Source: VRUE01 sp046733275 (GTDB lineage: Bacteria; Actinomycetota; Thermoleophilia; Solirubrobacterales; 70-9). From it: a stretch of DNA of 9,351 nucleotides. Under the pieces are notes generated by a model that ran no database searches, had not been told where the DNA came from, and saw only the letters and a list, made by a program, of their open reading frames with translations. The position numbers were made by a program, and so were the translations under genes. Shown one piece after another: positions 6,364 to 9,351 of the stretch. The stretch spans positions 1 to 9,351 of the forward strand of contig JBKPOW010000162.1 of the NCBI GenBank assembly GCA_046733275.1, written 5' to 3'. Every line of letters starts with the position of its first letter. The first letter of the stretch is position 1.

Positions 6364-7481
6364 CCGTCGCGCTGGCGGCGCCACTCGATCTCCGCCAGCC
6401 GCTCCGAGGCGCGCTCGGCGCGCGCCCGAGCAGCCGCCGGATCGGCGCGCACGGCTTCGATCGCGGCGGCGATGCTCGCCGGGTCGCCGGGCTCGGCGAG
6501 CAGGACGTCCTCGCCGAAGTAGCTCTCGATCACCGGCAGCCGCGAGGCGATCGCCGGCAGGCCCATGTGCACGTACTCGAGCAGCTTGACCGGCAGCAGC
6601 AGCTCGGTGAAGTCGTCGCGCAGCGTCGGCACGACGCCAAGATGGGCTTCGGCGAGCCGGCTCGGGATCTCCCCGACGGGGGTCGGTTGGGGCGCGACAC
6701 GCACACCCTCTGGCGCCAGCTCGGCCGCCTTCGCGGCCAGGCTGCGCGCCGCCTCGGCATCGGATCCGTAGACATCGAGGGCGACCGGCTCGTTGCGGTC
6801 GCGCAGCATCGCGATTGCCCGCACCAGGGTCTCGACGCCGAAGCGCTGGGCGAGGCCACCGTGGTAGACGACCCGCAGCTCACCTTCCCGCGGCAGCGCG
6901 ACCGGCGGACGGCGCTCGCCGAAGACCCGCTCGTCGGGGGTGTTCATCACCACCTGCGTGCGCCCGGCGGCGATGCCGCGTGAGCGCAGCAGGTCCCGTG
7001 CCTCGCCGGTGACGAAGACGTGGCCGTCGGCGAGGGCGGCGCTGAGCCGCTCCTCGGCGCGGATCAGCCGCACCAGCGGATGCTCGGGCGGCCGATCGAA
7101 GAGGGTCGCGAACAGCTCCGGGAAGGTGTCGTGGAAGTTGAGCACGATCGGCACGCCGCGCAGCTTCGGCCGCAGCGCGGCGAAGACAAGCGCGTCGGGC
7201 ATGTTGTGGATCTCGATCAGGTCGAAGCGCCGGCGGCGATCGAGCGCGCTGACCTTGCGGGCGGCGCCGGCGAAGAAGCGGGCGTTGCCCTCCAGGTAGG
7301 CGCGGGCGCCGCCGCGTGGCTTGGCCCTCGCCGCGCGATGCAGGCCGATCGCCCCGGCTCCGACCGCGAGCTCGGCGTCGTCGTTGAGGCAGACGCAGTC
7401 GACCCGGTCGCCACGCTCGGCGAGGGCGCGTGCCTGGCGTTGGATGCGCGAGTCGACCTCGAAGTCCGAGTAGTGGACCAT
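6318..7481 (-). CDS. GT4-type (GT-B fold) glycosyltransferase
   Basis: Retaining GT-B glycosyltransferase of 387 residues from the ATG at 7481, predicted to extend the lipid-linked sugar unit. Seen: an N-terminal acceptor half with IHNMPDALVF (91-100) and NFHDTFPELF (115-124); the domain linker; YHGGL at 206-210, opening the donor domain; and the nucleotide-sugar site ELLLPVKLLEYVHMGLPAIAS (about 293-313), with conserved Lys299 and Glu302. The ATG has no Shine-Dalgarno and cuts into the first beta strand: the preceding in-frame codons read LRIC, which completes LRICMVHYS. An in-frame TTG at 7544 would give 408 residues and overlap the end of the aminotransferase gene by 20 bases, so the true start may be there. 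The gene is the last of the minus-strand group, and its 3' end overlaps the flippase gene tail to tail. Sugar specificity is unknown. Confidence 0.88.
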   Translation of the reverse strand: MVHYSDFEVDSRIQRQARALAERGDRVDCVCLNDDAELAVGAGAIGLHRAARAKPRGGARAYLEGNARFFAGAARKVSALDRRRRFDLIEIHNMPDALVFAALRPKLRGVPIVLNFHDTFPELFATLFDRPPEHPLVRLIRAEERLSAALADGHVFVTGEARDLLRSRGIAAGRTQVVMNTPDERVFGERRPPVALPREGELRVVYHGGLAQRFGVETLVRAIAMLRDRNEPVALDVYGSDAEAARSLAAKAAELAPEGVRVAPQPTPVGEIPSRLAEAHLGVVPTLRDDFTELLLPVKLLEYVHMGLPAIASRLPVIESYFGEDVLLAEPGDPASIAAAIEAVRADPAAARARAERASERLAEIEWRRQRDGYLALIDELAGAPAV

Positions 7482-7524
7482 GCAGATCCGCAGGCCGTCG
7501 CCGCGGGGGGTGGGGGAGGAGCCG

Positions 7525-8691
7525 TTAGAGCTCTGGTGCTTCAAAGCTCTCGACCGCGGCCACCGTTTCGGCGATCTGCCAATCCTCGATGGCCGGGAAG
7601 ATCGGCAGCGAGCAGCATTCCCCCGCAAGCCGCTCGGCGACCGGCAGCGAGCCCGGGCCGAGGCCCAGCTCGGCGTAGGCGGGCTGCAGGTGGATCGGGG
7701 TCGGGTAGTGGATCGCGCTCGCCACACCGCGTGAGTCGAGGTGGTCGCGGAGGGCGTCGCGATGCGGAGTGCGGACGACGAAGAGGTGGAAGACCTGCTC
7801 GCACTCGGCCGCCACGGGAGCCGGAAGGGACAGGTCGCTGCTGGCCAGGCCCGCGCTCAGTGCCGCCGCCGCCGTGCGGCGGTTCTCGTTCCACTCGTCG
7901 AGGTGCTTCAGCTTGATGTCGAGGATTGCCGCCTGCAGCGCGTCGAGGCGGTGCGTGCCGGTCGCCAGCTCGTGGCGGTGGCGGACGGCCTCGCCGTGCG
8001 AGCGCAGCAGCCGTACCCTGCCGGCGAGCTCCTCGTCGTCGGTCACCATCGCGCCGCCGTCGCCCCAGCCGCCCAGGTTCTTGGTCGGGTAGAAGCTGAA
8101 GCAGCCGGCGTCGCCGAGCGAGCCGACGCGGCGACCCCGGTAGCGCGCGCCGTGCGCCTGGCAGGCATCCTCGATCACGGCGATCCCGCGGCTGCGGCAG
8201 AGGTCGAGCAGCGGGTCCATGTCGACCGGTCGGCCGAAGAGGTGGACGGGGATGACCGCGCGCGTCCGCGGCGTCAACGCGGCCGCGGTCGTCTCCGCGG
8301 TGAGCAGGGCGGTTTCGGGGTCGACGTCGACCAGGCGCGGGGTCGCGCCGACGGCGGTGACCGCCTCGGCGCTGGCGATGAAGCTGTAGGTGGGGACGAT
8401 CACCTCGTCGCCCGGGCCGATGCCGAGGCCGCGCAGGGCGAGTTCGAGCGCCGCCGTGCCGGAGGAGACGCCGATTCCGTGTCGCGCCTCGCAGTAGTCC
8501 GCGAAGTGGCGCTCGAAATCCTCGAGCTCGGGGCCGAGGGTGAAGGCGGCGTCGCGCCCGATCCGCTCGACCGCCTCGAGCAGCTCGGCGAAGAGCGCGG
8601 GATGGGCGGCGTCGAGGCGGATGAAGGGAACCTGCCTTCCCTCGGTCGCCGCCGGGGACAGCGAGGCGGGGAGCTCGGTTGCGGTCGTCAC
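7525..8691 (-). CDS. DegT/DnrJ/EryC1/StrS-family sugar aminotransferase
   Basis: PLP-dependent enzyme of 388 residues (fold type I) that converts a nucleotide-linked keto sugar to an amino sugar, usually with glutamate or glutamine as amino donor. Seen: SSGTAALELAL at 76-86 (phosphate-binding region); VIPVHLFGRPVDMDP at 146-160; IEDACQAHGA at 173-182 with Asp175 facing the pyridine nitrogen and Gln178; the Schiff-base lysine Lys204 in SFYPTKNLGG; THRLDALQAAIL at 246-257; and HYPTPIHLQPAY at 328-339. All key residues are present and the length is normal. The start is GTG, overlapping the upstream TGA as GTGA, with GGAGG nine bases upstream, so translation is coupled to the regulator gene. Sequence style is close to dTDP-3-amino-deoxyhexose transaminases such as QdtB/FdtB/DesV, but the exact substrate is inference. 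No dehydratase, isomerase or acyltransferase partner lies in the window. Confidence 0.93.
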   Translation of the reverse strand: MTTATELPASLSPAATEGRQVPFIRLDAAHPALFAELLEAVERIGRDAAFTLGPELEDFERHFADYCEARHGIGVSSGTAALELALRGLGIGPGDEVIVPTYSFIASAEAVTAVGATPRLVDVDPETALLTAETTAAALTPRTRAVIPVHLFGRPVDMDPLLDLCRSRGIAVIEDACQAHGARYRGRRVGSLGDAGCFSFYPTKNLGGWGDGGAMVTDDEELAGRVRLLRSHGEAVRHRHELATGTHRLDALQAAILDIKLKHLDEWNENRRTAAAALSAGLASSDLSLPAPVAAECEQVFHLFVVRTPHRDALRDHLDSRGVASAIHYPTPIHLQPAYAELGLGPGSLPVAERLAGECCSLPIFPAIEDWQIAETVAAVESFEAPEL

Positions 8692-9351
8692 GTCGTCGGT
8701 CCTCCGGGTACGGGGTTTTCGGTGAGCAGCTCAGGGTCGCCGGCGAGCACTGTCGCCTGCAGCTCGAGGAAGAGCGCCGCTGCCTCCTTGCGGGAGCGGA
8801 CGCCGAGCTTGGCGAAGGCGGAGGAGAGGTGGCTCTTGATCGTGCTTTCCGAGAGGAAGAGCTGCTCGGCGATCTGCGAGTTGGTGAGGCCCTTCGAGAC
8901 GTATTCCAGCACCTGGCGCTCCCGGTGGGAGAAGGCCGGTCTCTCGACGCTGGCCCGCAGCTCGCGCGGGACCACCGATTGGCCGCTGGCGACGGCGCTC
9001 ACCGCGACGACCAGCGTCGACTCGAGCTCGGACTCGAAGACGATCGCATCGGCGCCCGCATCGAGGCCGCGGCGCACGCCGGCCCCGGTCGCGGCGGGAG
9101 AGATGACGATGATCGGGTGCTCGCGCAGCTCGCGGCGGGCACGCCGCAGGGCGGCCATCTGGGCGGGGAGATCGAGGTCGCAGCCGAGCACGACGATCGC
9201 GGCCGGGTCGAGCTCCTCCGCGGCGATCTCGCCGGGCCCCGCGATCCGCGCCTGGATTCCGCCCTCGTCGCCGGCTAGCGCCGCGATCCGGTCGCGGACC
9301 TCGGCATCGCCGACGCTGACGACGACACAGAGCCTCCCCGCTGGTTTGCGA
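8688..9351 (-). CDS. LuxR/NarL-type response-regulator-like transcription factor, 5' end missing
   Basis: DNA-binding regulator; 220 residues are visible and the frame stays open to the right edge with no upstream stop, so the true start lies outside the window. A GTG at 9191 is in frame but would remove half the receiver domain and is unlikely. Seen: an N-terminal receiver-like fold (visible residues about 7-125) with strand VVVSVGD, candidate phosphoacceptor Asp58 in GCDLDLP, and PIIVISPA ending in Ser84. A C-terminal LuxR helix-turn-helix follows at about 140-194 (FSHRERQVLEYVSKGLTNSQIAEQLFLSESTIKSHL). The receiver is degenerate: the usual acidic pair after strand 1 is replaced (SVGD), and the conserved Lys position in GADAIVFES is Glu. 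It may act without standard phosphorylation. It overlaps the aminotransferase by four bases, making it a candidate local regulator of the locus; targets are unknown. Confidence 0.87.
   Translation of the reverse strand, partial: RKPAGRLCVVVSVGDAEVRDRIAALAGDEGGIQARIAGPGEIAAEELDPAAIVVLGCDLDLPAQMAALRRARRELREHPIIVISPAATGAGVRRGLDAGADAIVFESELESTLVVAVSAVASGQSVVPRELRASVERPAFSHRERQVLEYVSKGLTNSQIAEQLFLSESTIKSHLSSAFAKLGVRSRKEAAALFLELQATVLAGDPELLTENPVPGGPTT
8701..8705 (-). promoter_or_regulatory. Shine-Dalgarno GGAGG for the aminotransferase, inside the regulator gene
   Basis: On the minus strand GGAGG lies nine bases before the GTG start at 8691 and within the last codons of the upstream regulator gene. 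It supports the GTG start and the 4-base GTGA overlap. The arrangement favours translational coupling, so the two proteins should be made together. Confidence 0.7.

Noticed and set aside
3544..6384. A 946-codon open frame on the minus strand opposite the amidotransferase and flippase genes
   Set aside because: The product is Arg/Gly/Gln/Glu-rich low complexity with no domain, and the opposite strand encodes two clear protein families. Long antisense frames are expected in GC-rich coding DNA with few stop codons.

Overview
The window is a segment of a cell-surface polysaccharide (Wzx/Wzy-type exopolysaccharide or capsule) locus from a very GC-rich bacterium. Base composition (about 70% G+C by eye), strong G/C at third codon positions, GTG/TTG start options and GTGA-type gene overlaps point to an actinobacterium, possibly Thermoleophilia/Solirubrobacterales-like. 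That taxonomic placement is inference. No rRNA, tRNA, insertion sequence, CRISPR array or phage gene was found, and coding density is close to 100%.

Layout: (1) Left, minus strand: a Wzz-like chain-length regulator (965-1822) followed after 6 bases by an O-antigen ligase/polymerase-like membrane protein (Wzy/WaaL type) that runs off the left edge. (2) A short divergent control region (about 1823-1930) that holds a possible 17-codon leader ORF with a strong Shine-Dalgarno upstream of the Wzz gene, and a small inverted repeat placing SD-like sequences on both strands. (3) Plus strand: family 2 glycosyltransferase (1931-2836), glutamine-dependent asparagine-synthase-like amidotransferase (2839-4746) and a MurJ/Wzx-type MOP flippase (4792-6363). 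(4) Right, minus strand, read from the right edge inward: a LuxR/NarL-type response-regulator-like protein (cut by the right edge), a DegT/DnrJ/EryC1/StrS sugar aminotransferase overlapping it by 4 bases, and a GT4-type glycosyltransferase. The last gene is convergent with the flippase and overlaps its 3' end by 46 bases.

How they could work together (inference): the aminotransferase makes a nucleotide-linked amino sugar, the GT2 and GT4 enzymes build the lipid-linked repeat unit on the cytoplasmic face, the amidotransferase may amidate a sugar acid or precursor, the flippase moves the unit across the membrane, and the Wzy-like and Wzz-like proteins polymerise it and set chain length. The LuxR-type regulator, translationally coupled to the aminotransferase, is a candidate local regulator. 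The individual families are well known. The less ordinary points are the leader ORF/dyad in the divergent region, the regulator with a degenerate receiver pocket coupled to a biosynthetic gene, and the overlapping convergent 3' ends. I see no clearly new biological system.
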